A DNA stretch of 64,000 nucleotides from Zonotrichia leucophrys gambelii (GCF_028769735.1 NC_088171.1:80652716-80716715); one strand, 5' to 3'; positions 40,501-55,000 are shown, counted from the stretch's first letter. A program made the numbers and translations. Notes: generated by a model not told the origin, from the letters alone.

Positions 40501-41319
40501 CAGAGTTCTCTAAAACAATTTAAAGTTTGAACCAACATATAGTCTGATAACTGGATCACAAGTGATGTGAACAAAATAGCTCTATAGTCTAGTATTCAGT
40601 GTATTCTTGAAAATAAGCAAGACTACCTAATAGTACCTGAATGTTCATGCATAGTCCAGCCAGTCAGTATGTTTACAATTAATTGTCTTATCAGAATACA
40701 GGCTTAAATCTCAGTTGCTAACTAGAATGTGTGACTTAAATTTCATTGTGAATCTTATAATTTTCAAGTGTAAATTGTGCAAGAGATTAACCTTGACCTT
40801 TTTTAAATTCATTGAGACAGAAGGGTTTTGGAATCAGCATTTGAGATCATGGGCAAATGAACCACTATTGGAATTGTTGTAACTGCCCTTCACATGCTTT
40901 GTAAGGTGTTGCATTTGCTATCTGTTGTAAATAATTCACCTTTTTATAGGATCCAGGAATAAATTAACCTATTAACTGAATGTAGAGTTTTCTGTATTAA
41001 ATTTTTGTTTTAATTAAAACCCCACAGTCTTCTCTTTTCCATTATTCAAATTGTTTAGTAGTTTGGACTGTATAATATATTAGATTCTCACACTTGAATC
41101 ACAGCAGTGTCAAGATTACTTTTTCAGTTGAGACAAATCTGTTTCTGTAGGTTTTAATATGCCTGCAGGTGTGCAGGATGTTCATAATGTTTGTGACAGT
41201 ACCCAGTTCTGAGGAGAAGGGAGGCTGCTTGCCTTTTGCCTTTTTTTTCTTTTTTTGTTTTAACCATCAAATATAGCATCAGACCATATTTTCTACACCA
41301 GGCTTGACAGAGAGCAGTG

Positions 41320-41607
41320 CAGTGAGTTGAGCAGCTCCCACACCTGTGGCAGTGCTCGCTGCTGGCTGAGCTGCACTTGAGAATCAGCTGCGAAGGGCTC
41401 ACAGACCGAAGCAGCCTCCCCTCACTTGACTGTCCCGTTCCAGGGTTCAGCTGAGGAGATGTAGGTAGGAGCCATCTGGCTTGGATTAGCACACAGTGTG
41501 CGAGCTGGAGGTGACAGGGTGCAGGGACTGCTCTGGAAGCTTGCTGATAGGGTGGATGATCCCCTCAAACAGTAAATACAAAGATTTGCGTGTCTCTGCC
41601 AAGTCTG
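41320..41607 (+). other. GC-rich block ending in a good splice donor
   Basis: Some 290 bases with raised GC end at ctg then gtgagtga (donor at 41608). This could be the first exon of an alternative or non-coding transcript inside CTNND2. If spliced to the CTNND2 exon at 63379, the frame would be open for only about 12 codons back to a taa at 41573-41575, with no ATG, so it could only supply 5' untranslated sequence. There is no TATA box or clear CpG island. It is a proposal only. Confidence 0.2.
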
Positions 41608-44600
41608 GTGAGTGACGCTGTATTTGACATCAGCAGTTGTTACAGTCGTTTATAATAAAGCTAAGACCTTTCTCTTCTCCTTTTTCAATTAAATTCTTTT
41701 GTCCAGCTTAAAAAAAAAGCATCACAATTGTGTCAATTTTACAGGATGAAGTGCCATTCTTATTTTTGTGTAAAATTGTCCAAAACACTTAAGGAACCAG
41801 GAGCATGTAGATAATGCATGTGTCAATGTTACAGTTCTAGCAGAAATACAATATGAAAATTAAAGTATTTATGCTTGTATATGATTCACATTGCTGGGAG
41901 CTCTACATATAATCACTTTCATTTTTTCTGGCAAATGTGCTCATAAGGAAGAACAATACAGCATCACAGCACTTTGCAGCACTTGTTGGTGATTAGCCTG
42001 ATTAAGTTATATGGTACTCACAATGAGTAATTCTAAAGTATGTAATATTCAGAGATATGAGCAGGAGAAAACAGCTCCCTTCCTTTGGTGTGTGCTTACT
42101 GTTAACTGTCCAGTGAATGGCCCTTTGCCTTTGTCAAACAACTTGTAGTTTCTTTTATGTGCCCGTTTTGTGGCTTTTGTGAATGTACCATACAGTGAGA
42201 ATATATCTCACTGTTCCGTAGTTTTGAAGAAACACTTCTGAACACTGGTAGAGTTTGGCTTCTTGCCTTCAAAATTTTGATCTACTTCAGGCATCTTCTA
42301 GAAGTTTGTATCTCTAGCTGATGGGGAAGTACAAGATTCATACTCTGTTCACAGTTGCCCATTGAAACATTTATTTCCAATACAAATTTTTTAGTTTCAT
42401 CTTTTACTCCAGGAAATTACACATAAGGAGAGACATGGGTTCTGTAGAGCAAGTAAAATTCAATAGCTTCAGCTATTAAATAAAAATGTTACAGATTTTT
42501 GCAGCTGTAGCTTAAAAAATATTGGGTAGTGAGTAATGTTATTCAAAATATATTCCCATGATGTTTCCGTTTAGAAACATTCCTTCAATCTGTCTATATT
42601 ATTCTCCACTTGATTATGCAGTTTGAATTTTTTTAGCCAAAATTCTCTTTGGCCTTCTCATAATGATTACAGTATAAAATGTCTTCAAATATTTTAAAAA
42701 TAAAATAGCTTTCAGTAACCAGTTATATTATTTACTATCTATAGATCTCTTCAGAAGAAGCTTTTCTTTCTGTCAAGATCACTCTGGAGCCACTTATTCT
42801 ATCCTTATTCTTTCATTTCTTGCACGGATACCATCATCATTACTAAACATTTATGTACAGCTGTGCATGCACTGTCATAATGATTTGACAATATTTTGCA
42901 AGTGAGAGAAAGTCAGTATTTGCATCTTCAGTAGCTTTATCCAGACTTCTTAGAGATGCCTTTCTAGCAGCAATACTTACTGTGTACTGCTCAGATTTTG
43001 CCCTTTGTTATTTGATTCAGCTACAACCTCAGAGTTTTGCATAGATGATACTTGCTGTAAGGGCCTCTGATTTCTCTTAATGCATGACAAATATCCAGAA
43101 ACAATTGAAATATATTGAATTCATAAAGAGGATATTAAGTACAGGAAAGACTAAAATGCTCTGAATATTCAGGTACTAATTTTTAGGCCTATTTTCAAGA
43201 GTACATGTCGGGGTATCACATTATGGAGATAATGACCATCTCCAGGCCTACCTCTCACTGCACTAAGACTGATAACCAAGCTGTCTTTCTTTAGTTATTA
43301 TTGGTTTTGTCTGTGGAAAAATTGAACTGAAACTACCCACTCAATTTTAATCCACAAACCACCAGCTAGCTGGGGACACAGTCTTTCCAATTTGGATTCC
43401 AGTTTGGACAATAAGAAGAGATCCTTATCCTATCTGCCTTTGCTCTGCTTATTGCAGTAGAAGAACATAACTATAAAAAATCAGGCAGTTTATAGAGGGG
43501 TAGTCATGGTAGATATTTATTCAGTTCTGAGGTTTAGAACCCAATAAAGGAATATTTTGATTCTTTTGAATGATAAGCTCGTTTGTCTCAGAGTTGTAAT
43601 TTCTTTTTTCTGTACTCATATAACTCATATATGGAAGATGCTATTTAGTAGCAATCCCTGTTCTAATTAGAAGGAGTACTGGTGTCACACTTTTCATGAA
43701 AGAAAAGATTTCTAATAGTTCAAGTGTCAGGTAATGATAATTTTAACGAATGATCGAATGATTTTAACGAAATCAGCATTGGCAGAAAATTTTAACAAGG
43801 CTTTCATTTCCCATGTCTATCTGATTTGAACAGATTATTTTTTAATACATCACAAAAATCTGGAATTTAAAAATAGTTTGCTGTGCAGGGATTAGAATGA
43901 TCTTTTTTTTTTTTTTTAACTTTCCAGAGTAAGTGGAGACCATCTGTCTATTAATTTTTTCCCCAAGTTCTAACTGTGATTATTTTGTAGTATCACATAC
44001 CTTCATATTTAATCATTCCACTTGTATGAAAAGTTATATTTTTAACCCATCTTAAGGGTGTACAAAAACATGGCTTAAATGTTGTTCTTGCTTGGTCAAG
44101 GTGCATCCTCAGTTCAAAAAACCATATCTGTTTTTTGTGCACATCTCAGTTTAAATATTTGCAGAATGCAGTTAGCACAAAATTGACATTTATCATGAGA
44201 CTGTTCTTGAAATATAAGATTTACTGAGCAATTTAGATGTGGGAGGAACCCAGCTTTCATCCTGGATGCATGATGTTCTGAAAATAGAAGTGGTATTTCC
44301 GATGCTTGCTTATGATCCAGCTAAGTTGATATGTGCTGGCAAAGGGTTTTGGGAGCTGCAAACATTTCTTATTTTCAGGATGTCTTTTCAGTTTTAAATC
44401 AAATTTCAGTTTCTTGCAGCTGACCATTAGATGATGGAACAGTAATCCATTTGAGTTCTGAAACTTAAAAGAACCTGAGTTCCAGGAGAGTGGGGTACTG
44501 CTAAGATTCTTTTAAAAAATTTGTTTGTGATTGTACTTTCTCTTGCGAATACGAACATCCCTTTCTGTCTTCTGAAAAATGTGTCTACGTTGTCTTCAAA

Positions 44601-44970
44601 ATACTTTTAATTTGAAAAATAATCATACAGAGTCTTCTTAATTAGGTCTCTGATTGTGATAGCAAGCAGCAGGGGAGGAGGCATACAAGGGTAACTTACA
44701 TGACATTTTTTCCCATGTATGCATCCTCAAGACTGGATCAAATGAAGCCATATGTTGTTTAAGCAGTCAGAGAGTGCTGTACCTGCTGGCATCATCCTTC
44801 TATTCCAAAAGCAGGTGCATTTTATTTTCATTACAATGAAAAGTGATGATGTACAGTCAGGTACATGTTGGGTGGGACAGGTCTCTTCAGAAGATGAACG
44901 CTTCAGCCAGGGGAACCACTGTGGTTAAAGGCTGAGCGCTGCACTTCAAGTTCATGCTTTACTTCTCTAA

Positions 44971-44996
44971 ACAGAGAAAGTTCATACTTTCTCTGT
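44971..44996. repeat. Perfect 11-bp inverted repeat with 4-base loop
   Basis: The arms acagagaaagt (44971-44981) and actttctctgt (44986-44996) pair exactly around tcat. Just upstream, ttcatgctttacttctct (44951-44968) is a near copy of ttcatactttctct (44981-44994), so the hairpin probably arose by local duplication and inversion. Confidence 0.8.
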
Positions 44997-45284
44997 GGCC
45001 ACAAAGTTGCATGTAAAGGTTGAAGACAATAATCTTTTAGCATTTTTGCCAATTTATTTATTTTGCAGTTTTCAGCATGCCTGGGTTTAAATTCTGGTTT
45101 ATAATTTATCTGATCTTGATAACATTGTCTTAGGGTAATCTAGAAATTGGTTTCCTTTTCGCTCTGTTCCTTTACAAAACACAAGTATTTTTAAATTATA
45201 TTGAGATGCCAATATGCTCCATCTTTTTGACATTCTGATGTAAAACCAGTGAACTGTCAAGATTGCAAGGCACCTGTGGAAGTG

Positions 45285-46085
45285 TCTGGTGCCAGCTCAA
45301 AGCTGGGTCAGCTAGAGCAGGTTTCTCAAGATTGCATCCAGCGGGGTTGGCTCCACAACCTCTCTCACCATCCCGTTCTAGTTACTAACTGTAAGACAAT
45401 TTTCTTCATGTTTAAGTGGATTTTCTTCAATCTTAATTTGAGCTCATTGCCACTTGTCCTCTCACTCACTACCACTGAGAGGCCTGGCTCTTCTTTTGCA
45501 CCCTTCCATCAGTACTGATTTCTTACACAAATCAGTACGATTCCTCCAAGCCTTTCCTTCTTGAAGCCTTCACAGCTCTCTCAGCCTTTCCTTGCATGGT
45601 AGAGACTCAAGTGCAGTTGTCATCTTTGTGGCCCCTCACTGGACTCACACAATTTCTCTGTATCCTATGTCCTGAAGGCCAGAAGTTCCCGCTATGCACA
45701 GTGTGTGGCCTCACCCGTGCTGAGCAGAGGGAAAGGATCACCTGTCTCAGCTCACTGGCAGTGATTTTCTTCATACAGCTCTGGGTCCTCTTGGCCACCT
45801 TTCCCTGCAAGGTCACACTGTTGGTTTGTGTGCTACTTACTACCCAAAAGGACTTCTCTGCAAAGATTCTTTCTAGCTGGTTAGACCCTGGCCTGCACTG
45901 GTGGGATTGTTCCTCCTTAACCCTTGTTGATCTTGGTGAGGTTTCTGTCAGCCCATTTCTTCACTCTGTTGAGATCTCTCTGAATGGCAACACAATCCCC
46001 ATGTCTCTCAAACACTTCTCACAATTTTTCATCATCTCTCAACTTGCTGAGGCTGCACTCTTGTCCTATTATCTACACAGTTAAA
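45285..46085 (-). mobile_element. CR1 LINE fragment, about 0.8 kb, antisense
   Basis: CR1 3'-region landmarks appear in reverse-complement order: 'gggtcagctagagcaggtttctcaagattgcatccagc', 'ttggctccacaacctctct', 'agctcattgccacttgtcctctcactc', 'agctctctcagcctttccttgcatggtagag', 'gcagtgattttcttcatacagctctgggtcctctt', and 'tttcttcactctgttgagatctctctgaatggcaacac'. The plus-strand frames 45249-45518 and 45596-46084 (89 and 162 codons) are by-products of the repeat. The extreme CR1 3' terminus is missing or decayed. Confidence 0.85.
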
Positions 46086-49000
46086 TTATGATGCTCAAAA
46101 TGCTCATTTCCACACTGATATAATTCATGTGATATTTTCACCCAGCTGCCTTTCTTTTGAATTGATGAAGAGAGGCAATATATGTTAGGGAATAGATGTG
46201 CTGTATACAAACAACAAAAGACCACTTCTTAATTTCCTGTAGCCTCACAAGGGGCTACAAAACAACAGTTCAGATGTAAAGGATATTGGACTTGGAAACT
46301 TAGGTGAGTCTAGTTATGAATACTGTAGGAAAGCAGCATTTTCAGATGCAAGGCCTCATTTTTACTTCGTTTTGAGCACCAAATGAATTAATTTTGGGTT
46401 TGGCTCACTGAAAGGGAAATAACCTCTAGGAACTGTTTCTGGTTTTCACTATATTCATCTTCTACCTTACACATGTAACATCTCCTAAATTTACTGTTAT
46501 CTGTATTTGATGTCTAAGTACATATCTCATTCTATTTAAATGTCTTCTTACATATTGCTTTATCAAATTTTTAGGAGATAATAGCATCATAAAATTACTG
46601 CTGCAGTACCATTCTGTATTCTACATATGTCTATACATAGTAGTTCACAATTTCAAAGTTCATACTTAATGGACAATAAAAACATATTTAATAACTTTCT
46701 CCCTGGAAATATTATATTTTTACCAGGAACATTGGTTTATTGGTTATTCATTTAAGTAGGTTCAATTTAAATGTTTCCGTAGTTTTGTTTAGGCTACAAA
46801 GTTCTTGGCCATAATTGTACTGACAGCTGTGGATCCAGTAATCCATTTGTATAAAAATCAAAGTATTACTCACAACCTTAAAGCTGAAAATTGATAAAAT
46901 AGAATTTAGACATGGAAGTCAGAGAAAGATAAAAAAAATGTTTGTGACTGGAATATTTATAAGGTTAAATTAATTTTAAATGTGATTCACACTGTGATGT
47001 GAGGAGTGAGCATAGCTTCTTTAATTAAATAAATAAATAAAACAAAAATAAACCTCTTAGCTACTGATTGGGCCATATTCTAGTCTTATAGAATTATTCA
47101 AATATTATTGCTGCTGTAAGTATGTCTAGAAATTGCTACATAGGCATGGCAGATTTTTAGGGGAAGTAGTTTTCTGACAGGTCTAGTAGCCTGTAGCTTC
47201 CTCAGCCAAAGAGTGTGGCTGTCGAGTGGATCACCTTTGGTACACAGGTCATGAGTGGGGCCAGCAAGGTGTGCTGACCCTGGCTGGTCTGTTTGCCTGA
47301 GAAGTTGAGAGGAGTTTGTACTCCTAAGGAAGGCAGTATTATTTGGCTGCTACAATGCAGAGCATTTTAACCACGTTCAGTTTGTCACTGAGCAGGAGGG
47401 AAGTGGAAATGCACTCGAAGTCAGTGTGATAGGCTCGGAAAGGTGTAGTGGCAATAGTGGAGTGTCTGAGCCGTGGGCACCCTTGGCTGATGGCTCTGAA
47501 TGCAGTAAATTAGACACAGGTGACTTACATTGCAGAGGAGCAATTTGGAATCTGCCTGTTGGAGATTCCTGGCAGGGCATTTAAGATATAAAATAGGACA
47601 GGGGCATTGGGGGATATGGAGAAAGGAGGCTGAATTCAGAGCAGGTGTAATCTACATCATCGTAGGGCCCGGCTTTGTATGGACACATCCAGGTAGTCAA
47701 AGCTTTCATAAAATAATGGGGCTGATGTTACAAATTTGTTTGGATTAACAGAAAAGCTTGAGCCTTGTGGAAGAAAGTGAAAACTACAGAATAACTGTGT
47801 GGTCAGCTACACCCATAAAGCTGAATTTGCCACACATAGTAATTATGTCAAGTGTCCTGAGCTAGTTATACACTGACAAGGAATTTTTTTTTTTTTTGCA
47901 GAAGTAAGAGTTTTTTGCTCAAATGCACACTTACAAAGGGCTTGAATGAGAAAGGGGAAGGTGCCCATCTTATGTCAGATAGCATTTCACTTAGTTGATG
48001 TCACGCTTTTGCTTAGGAGGTTGTTCTGCAGCTGTGAGAAAGGCGGCCCTATCTGCCACATGAATATCTTGTGTCAGCACTCTAAAGAGTGAATTTCCAT
48101 GAAGGCAGGTTTCTAGTCACAAGATTCAATTGGTTTTCAGGTGATGCCACATATCTCTCATTGCCCTCAGCTGAAGAAGTTGTTGAAAGAATCCTTTCCT
48201 ATCAAATACGTTTCTGAAAATGTAACTCAGCCCTGAGAAGATGGTATCATGGCCTGCTGTTTCTGCTGTCCCAGTGGCTCCAGGTTATACTTTCACAGGT
48301 TCAAAGCAAACATGGGGATTGCATTCACCTTCTCTTTTCACTGTCTGCAGTGCAATTTGAGACTGGATTTTAAAGGCAGCCAGACCTTCTTACATATGAT
48401 GTCCTGGTTAGGAAGACACCAACAGTAATGCCAAGCACACTGTACAAGCCAGAAAAAAACACCTGCTTTTTCTAAGTAGCATTGGCTGTGGGTTTACAGG
48501 AGTTAAATCTATGTGTGGAAACTAAGTACTGGCATGTGCAAATATACCTGCTTCATGTACTTGGAATCAAGTTGCTTAATATACCAGCATTTTTGATCTC
48601 ATGTTTTATGGACAACCTCACTTGCATAGTAACCTACCTTCTTCAACTCCTACTAATCTGAGTAAAATCTGAATCTAAAATCTGCTTAGGAAGAAATAAA
48701 AGGATCCATTAATTGTTTGCAATAAATATATTTATTCACTGGATAAATAGTATTTGAGATTCCAGTGTGCTCGGTCTTGTCACAGGTTCCATTAAATGCT
48801 TATTGTAATAGGCAGGAGATGGGAGGAGAAGATAGCAATTCTGAAAAAAAGGAAACAGAACAAAATCTAAAAAAAACCCAAAGAACTCATGTAAAAGGTT
48901 TTCAGCTCTTTGAGTAGAGGTGCTGGATAGCAGGAACATAGAAGTTTTGGGTTGGAGTGAAGAGGAATGAACCAGGCAGTCAGGCCACCCACCATGTGTA

Positions 49001-52000
49001 CAAACACTGTGTGCCGTAGGAGAGCTTTCCCTCATTCCTTTACCAGGGAACTCCTGATCCCCTTCTCCTGCTCCCGGTGATGTGCTCACTCATGCGCTTC
49101 CGTATTTCTGGCTTGTGCCCAGCACCGGTTCAGCTCACCCTGTGAAAGGGCAGCTGAGGGTGCTGGCTGTCACACCACGGTCACCTCTCGTCAGTGTCCC
49201 CAGCTCTGGGCTCTGCAGCTGCCTGGAGCTGACCCGGCGCACAGGGGAGTCACTCAGTGATGGAGTGCAACCTGGATTCCTGTGTAGGTTTTTTTAATTA
49301 TGTATTACTTCTTGAAAGCGCTTCTGCTCTTGAAAGAGGACGTCACAGAAATGTCAGTCTTGAGAAGGAAGTCTTTCTGTGTAAGATGGAAATTTTAAAG
49401 GTGTTATGGGCTCACAGTGCTGCAGAGGAACAGGTTTTCCAATTTTTCTTTTCTTCAGTGGTGAAAACAATGACTAGAAAAATAGGACAGAAAACTTTTG
49501 GCCACTGTTAGTGTTCATCACTGATATTTCACATGCAATTTTTAATAGTATTTAGTTTCAGACAGAGGTCAAGAAGTCCTGTCTTATCTAATACCAAAGG
49601 ACTGCTTTAATACCTTTTTTCAGGTACTGATCTTGCCTCATTTTCAAACTGCCTGAATTTGTCTTGCATGCTTCTGTGCAAAACTGAATTCCCCCAAGAC
49701 TGACTTTTGGGTTGTGTCTCACTTGCTCAGCTTCAGTTTAACACTGCCAGTTGTCTCTTGTCTGGCTCTTTTTATGCACAGTGTTTGAATCTTGTACTGT
49801 TTCTCACTTTCTTTTTGAAGCTATTAACTTGGCAATGTCATCTGATAATGGGTCAAATGCCCAATGGAATTCCAGATGTATTAGATCTACTTTTCTTTTT
49901 TTTTTTTACTCCATGAAAGAAATTGTGCTCTGTGAAACCTTAATAAATCAAGTGCATTTACTTCTTTTCCTTTTAACTTATTAGCAAATTTTTAACTTTA
50001 GAAGCCAGCCTAGCCTTGAGTTGATAGTTTCGATTTTTTCCTCCTTTCTTAAATAGGTATGATATTTTGTAATGTCTGTTTGGAAATTGCCACCCCCAGC
50101 TTGATGGAATAACAAAATGTGTCATTATCTCTGCTTATTTCACTTATGGACTGGACACAATATAGTTCATCATGGGACATTGAGTATACTGTATTATTAA
50201 ATTTCTCCTTACCATTATCCCTGAGTAGAACGCCATTCTTGTTGAAAACAGGCCACATAATGCTTTTCTCTGTACAGGTCACTCCTATTCCAGTTCATCC
50301 TAACAACAAAGCTGTTTTGCATTGAAGTCTAAACTACCCAGTTGTTGTGCACAGAGTTGTATTGAACTTTATTTCTCAACACAAGAAATTGTTGAAATTG
50401 AAATTCTTAGAATTTTGTTTATCAGTGGGTATTTTCATGTTTTCTTTATGAACTTTTTGCTTACACACTGTTTTGTTTTTTTTTTTAAACATAAGAAAAA
50501 TTATGATCTGGATACAGTTTTTAACAGTTGAAGGTTAGGAACACCTCCCAACCAGCACTCATTGATCTGGCTTTGAACAGAGGTTTTGCTACATGATGAG
50601 CAGTAAAAATTTTTCTCTACTCTTGACACTGACAGCCCTGAAGCTAACTTGCAAATACTGTTCTTCCTCAAAATGGCCACAAAACTTATTGTATTCTTCA
50701 GCAAAATTACTGTTTTCAACTCTTAGCTTTATCATTTCTGTACTGTGAAAAATGAATTTTGTGAAGTCTAGAACAGATTTTATGTGATTCATATTAAGAG
50801 AGAAAAAAAAAATAAATTGGTTTCCTTGCTTTTCATATTAGCTCTGTTTTGCAGTGAGAACAGATTTAGCTTTTTGATTGGACTATTTCCAAGATGCACT
50901 GAATAAGTAATATAAAATCTCAATTTTACAATCAGCTTTTAAGACTAGATTAAGGTATTCAAGGAGAAGGAAGCTAAGAGAGTTAGTGAATGATGGCATA
51001 ACTCAGTTGACAACCCCTTGAAGTTTCATTTAGTGTAATCAGAGAAAAGAAAGCTTAAAATAAATGCAAAGCTGGTAACTTCTATGTATATGTAGTATTT
51101 CTGAACATGGAACATGGTGATTTAGATGGGCATGAAGAGGAAAATATTACTTAGTGGCATGAGCTTTAGTGAAAACTAGTGGGATTCTGGATCTACATGG
51201 CATGGGAAAGAAAAAAATTTAATTAATTGTTTTGAACAAGTGATGTTGAGGCATCCTAGAGAGGGATTTTCATAAGTAGCTAAGAACTCAGTTTTCTTAT
51301 GGTTCAGTAACCTTTTCACCAAAACAAAGAACTTTCAAAGAATTGTATCTGGCAGTGTAAAGCTCAGCTAGTTATTTGAGATCTGGGTTTCATTCCCTTG
51401 TCTACTGTTTCAGCAGAGTCAGCCGAGAAAAGCAGTGATTTTATTTAACCAAATAGTTTAACATTTTTCTGCATAATTGTGCAGACTTTATAGAAAGTAT
51501 TTGATGGTCCTGTGCACAAGATGAGGATCACTGCCCTATCTTAATGCTTTAAAGTTTTACAACTTTCAAATTTGAAGTGCTTTGAGGACTGCAGTCAGTA
51601 GAATTTTATCAAACAAGCCATCTCAGCAGTTGAATTCTTTTATTAAAATGTTTTTAGATATGAACTCAGGTGCTGCCATAAGTGACAGACTAAATGGTCT
51701 CTTAAATATTTCCAAGTGATAAAAGCATATAGCTAAGCCTCCTGCATTTTTTTCAATGCAGCATGAGAACCTGTAATATTTGGGAATATTGTCACTTCTT
51801 TAATATTTGCCACATTTGCATTGGAAATCTTTACGATAAATAAGTAAAGACAGCTTTCACTACTTTTCCAATTTACACTCTGCTTTGGTCTCCCCATTTT
51901 GTGGAGGGAAAGATGGTCTTTTTTGCAGCTTAACAGAGCAGTGATATGGATTTCAAGGGTATGCTTTTGTTTTTAATGAGTATTGGTAAGATTCCCAAAA

Positions 52001-55000
52001 CAGGCCACAAGTGTTAGGACAAAATTTGCAATTCAGCTGTAGCAATATCAGCTGCATGGCAATAGGTGCAGATGGGGAATTTGGTGCTTGCTTCAATATG
52101 CAGGCAGTGAGCAATAGAGGGGTTATAGAAAAGCCAACAAGAACAAAGAAGTTGCATGTAAAATTTCCAAAGTTGCCTGAGCGCTTGTTTATGGATCTGA
52201 TCAGAGTTTTAGTGTAACTCTGGCTACTGCAGTACATCCCTTAATGGCTTACCTGGCTGGCAAACCTTCGGGACTGGATCAGGACATAAAGTTCTGTTGC
52301 AAAGTAATTGCAACAGAAGTAATTCAGTATTGAAATGTGTAGATTATATATTAAATTAAAAGATTTAATAGTTAACTGTCTTGTGAAACTTCATGTTCTG
52401 GATGTAAAGAATATAAGTAGAAAGATGATTTCATCCTTTTGTTAACAAAACAAAATTTCAAAGGATTATTTCAGTTGTCTAGTAACTTTCACAATATTTT
52501 GTATTGTAATATTCTTCTAAGAATAAAGATGATTGAAAATAATATTTTTTCAGCATCACTAGTATGATATCTGTAAGATATTTTCTTCTTTATTCTAAAA
52601 AAAATATCCTTTTACTCTTTAGGAATTTTTTTTAGTGCCTGCATATAATTTTTAAAAATACAGCATATTTTATACATCTCTCTTTGCTAAATGTCTGACC
52701 TATGAACCTGGTTTTACTTGTGTTGTGTCTCCTGTGTTCTATTTCTTCTTGTAGGCAATGAATAATGGAAGAAATAGTATTTTCATAGGGAACTGATTCT
52801 TGTTTTCCCCTCTGCACCTTAGTGGTGGAAAAAGCCAGAATAAAAAGACTCTGTGCTTAAAACAATGCTCCCAATCTGTCTAAAGGTTACATTTACTTTT
52901 TGTCAGCTTGCATTAATATAATTTTAGCCATTTTCAGTAATAAATGTGTGATTAAAGGTTATCCATATAGCTAAGTAGCTGTTATTACCATGTGCCATTT
53001 TAGTTGCTTGGGTAATTTGTCAACTCTATATACAAACAGACAGTTTACAAATAAGAACTTTCACTCCTGTTGTTAAAATCATAAGCCAATAGCAATTTTT
53101 CATGGATTGATCCAGCTGCTTATCACCCACGTAACAGACCCAATTACCTTTATATTCATCTAACATTTTAGGTTAGAAAGTAGTTTTCTGTTACCTTTAT
53201 ATTCATCCACTGAAATGTGAATGTTCCACTCATCAGTTCTTACATACATTGTTCTTGGTACTGGCTGCTTCTAGAAAACTCTATTGCCTGTGTTTCTGGT
53301 GGTGTCAGTTATGTGTGGATACTGCTCTGTAACAATCATCACTTTGCCAGCATCACAGATTAAGGTTATTTCAAATACAGAACTGGAGGCACCATCCTGG
53401 GCTGCCCTTCAGTTCTTGAAGCTGGAACTAATATCAGCTCTTTCTAATAAACTTACCAACCAGCCTTCTAAGAGCAGAGTGAGTATAGTTTTCACACCTC
53501 AACTCAAATTGTGTGGGGTTGGCTGCTTCTGTGATGTTTTAATACATTTTTTAAAGTTCCATCAAAAATTTCAGTGACCAGCTTGAACTTGTTTGTCCTT
53601 GTCCCATATGTGCTTCCTCTATTTCTTTTTCTCCTGTTCTTCAGCCTTGCTAAATTATAAAAGCCAGATGCAGTCCCTTCTCAGACTTCAATTCTTTCAT
53701 CTAAATTCACTAAACTCTTCTGATTTCACCTTTTATCAGCCTTTATTTTCTCTATTAAAAAAAGATAATTAACTGAACAAATGCTGAGCGGCAGAATACT
53801 GATGGATTCTCCCACGTGCCTTGCTGAATTACATCCAGGACAGTACTTTGAAAGTAGCCCAGCTTTAAGTGGGGACTGGACCAAATGTTGCCAAATTCTC
53901 CCTTAAAAAAGATCAACAAAATCTTCCCTGCTTCCTGCTTCTGTTTCATGGGAGTGTTTCATGGGAGTGTTTAATGAGAGTGTTTCATGTTCACATATCT
54001 GGTGGAGAATACGGAAACAAAAGACAACACTTAAAGTATGGGTGACCACCATGCAGTCTCTTCAGTGCCAAATTCAGACAATATATTGACACTGAGACTA
54101 TTCTTTGTTAGTTACAGGGGCCTTCCGACCACTGTGGAGGCACAGTAGGAGTTTGCTTCTTGGCTCCAACAGGCATAAGCGGCAGGGAAGGAAGTAGCTA
54201 AATAAAAAGAAGAAACATCCTGATTCTATATTTTCTTCTGTAGAGGGGAAAAGGAATGCAAAGAAAAGGAAAGAATTGTTTACAAGGAAAGAGGTGAAGG
54301 TGAGAGCCCTGTGAAGGGAGATTTCTTGGAAGCAGCTGAGTGAAGCTAATGTGAAGAGGCTGTAAGGGAGAAGAGCTGGGGAGGGCTGTGATGTGTGATT
54401 TCACAGTGACAGGCTCTGTGTGTGTATTGGGAATTTCCTGCATGGAGTACACTTTCTTCAAGGTAGAGGCCGTCTGGCTTCTGTCTGCTTTATTTCCCTA
54501 AGGAAGTGCTGAATTTAAAATGAATCATCCCCTCCAAACATTGAGAAAATCCCTTTCTATTATTTACCAAGGACAACACAGATCAAATATTGTAGCTGAA
54601 ATAGTCATATAAAGTACATACATAATTTACCTAAAACAATGGTCAGCATGAGGCTCTCAGCTTGATCTTCATGTTAAGGATTAACTCTTCTGCAGAAGGG
54701 ATATCCTTGTGCAATTTGTTGGTTTTTAAAGACAAGGAGCTTCATGTTACTAATGCTGTGTCTTTTTTACCTGCTCTAGCAGTTAGCTGTCCCTAGGAAA
54801 AAAATATTGCAATGTATTCATTTACAGAAATGAGTTTCCTTAAAGGAATTTCATTTACATTACACCATATATATTTGGAAATGAATGTTATGGTACCAAG
54901 AACCAGAACCAAAAATGCACTGAAAAAATGTGTTGTAATTCTTATTTTCAGGTGACTGTCTCCACATATCCATGGTTTAACACCCAAACCACGGTGCTCA

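Larger units (their letters stand above)
21011..45284. other. Long AT-rich non-coding stretch
   Basis: About 24 kb contain no gene that I can support. Listed separately are a CR1 tail at 22575, a GC-rich block at 25730, a possible exon at 30259, a microsatellite at 30948, an LTR-like element at 31245, a GC-rich block at 41320 and a hairpin at 44971. A simple A/C-rich run (aaaccaaaccaaaccaaaac) lies at about 22120-22180, and a poly-T run at 43903-43917. Confidence 0.55.

Noticed and set aside
45596..46084. 162-codon plus-strand open frame
   Set aside because: It lies wholly in an antisense CR1 fragment and its translation is just the CR1 3' region read backwards.
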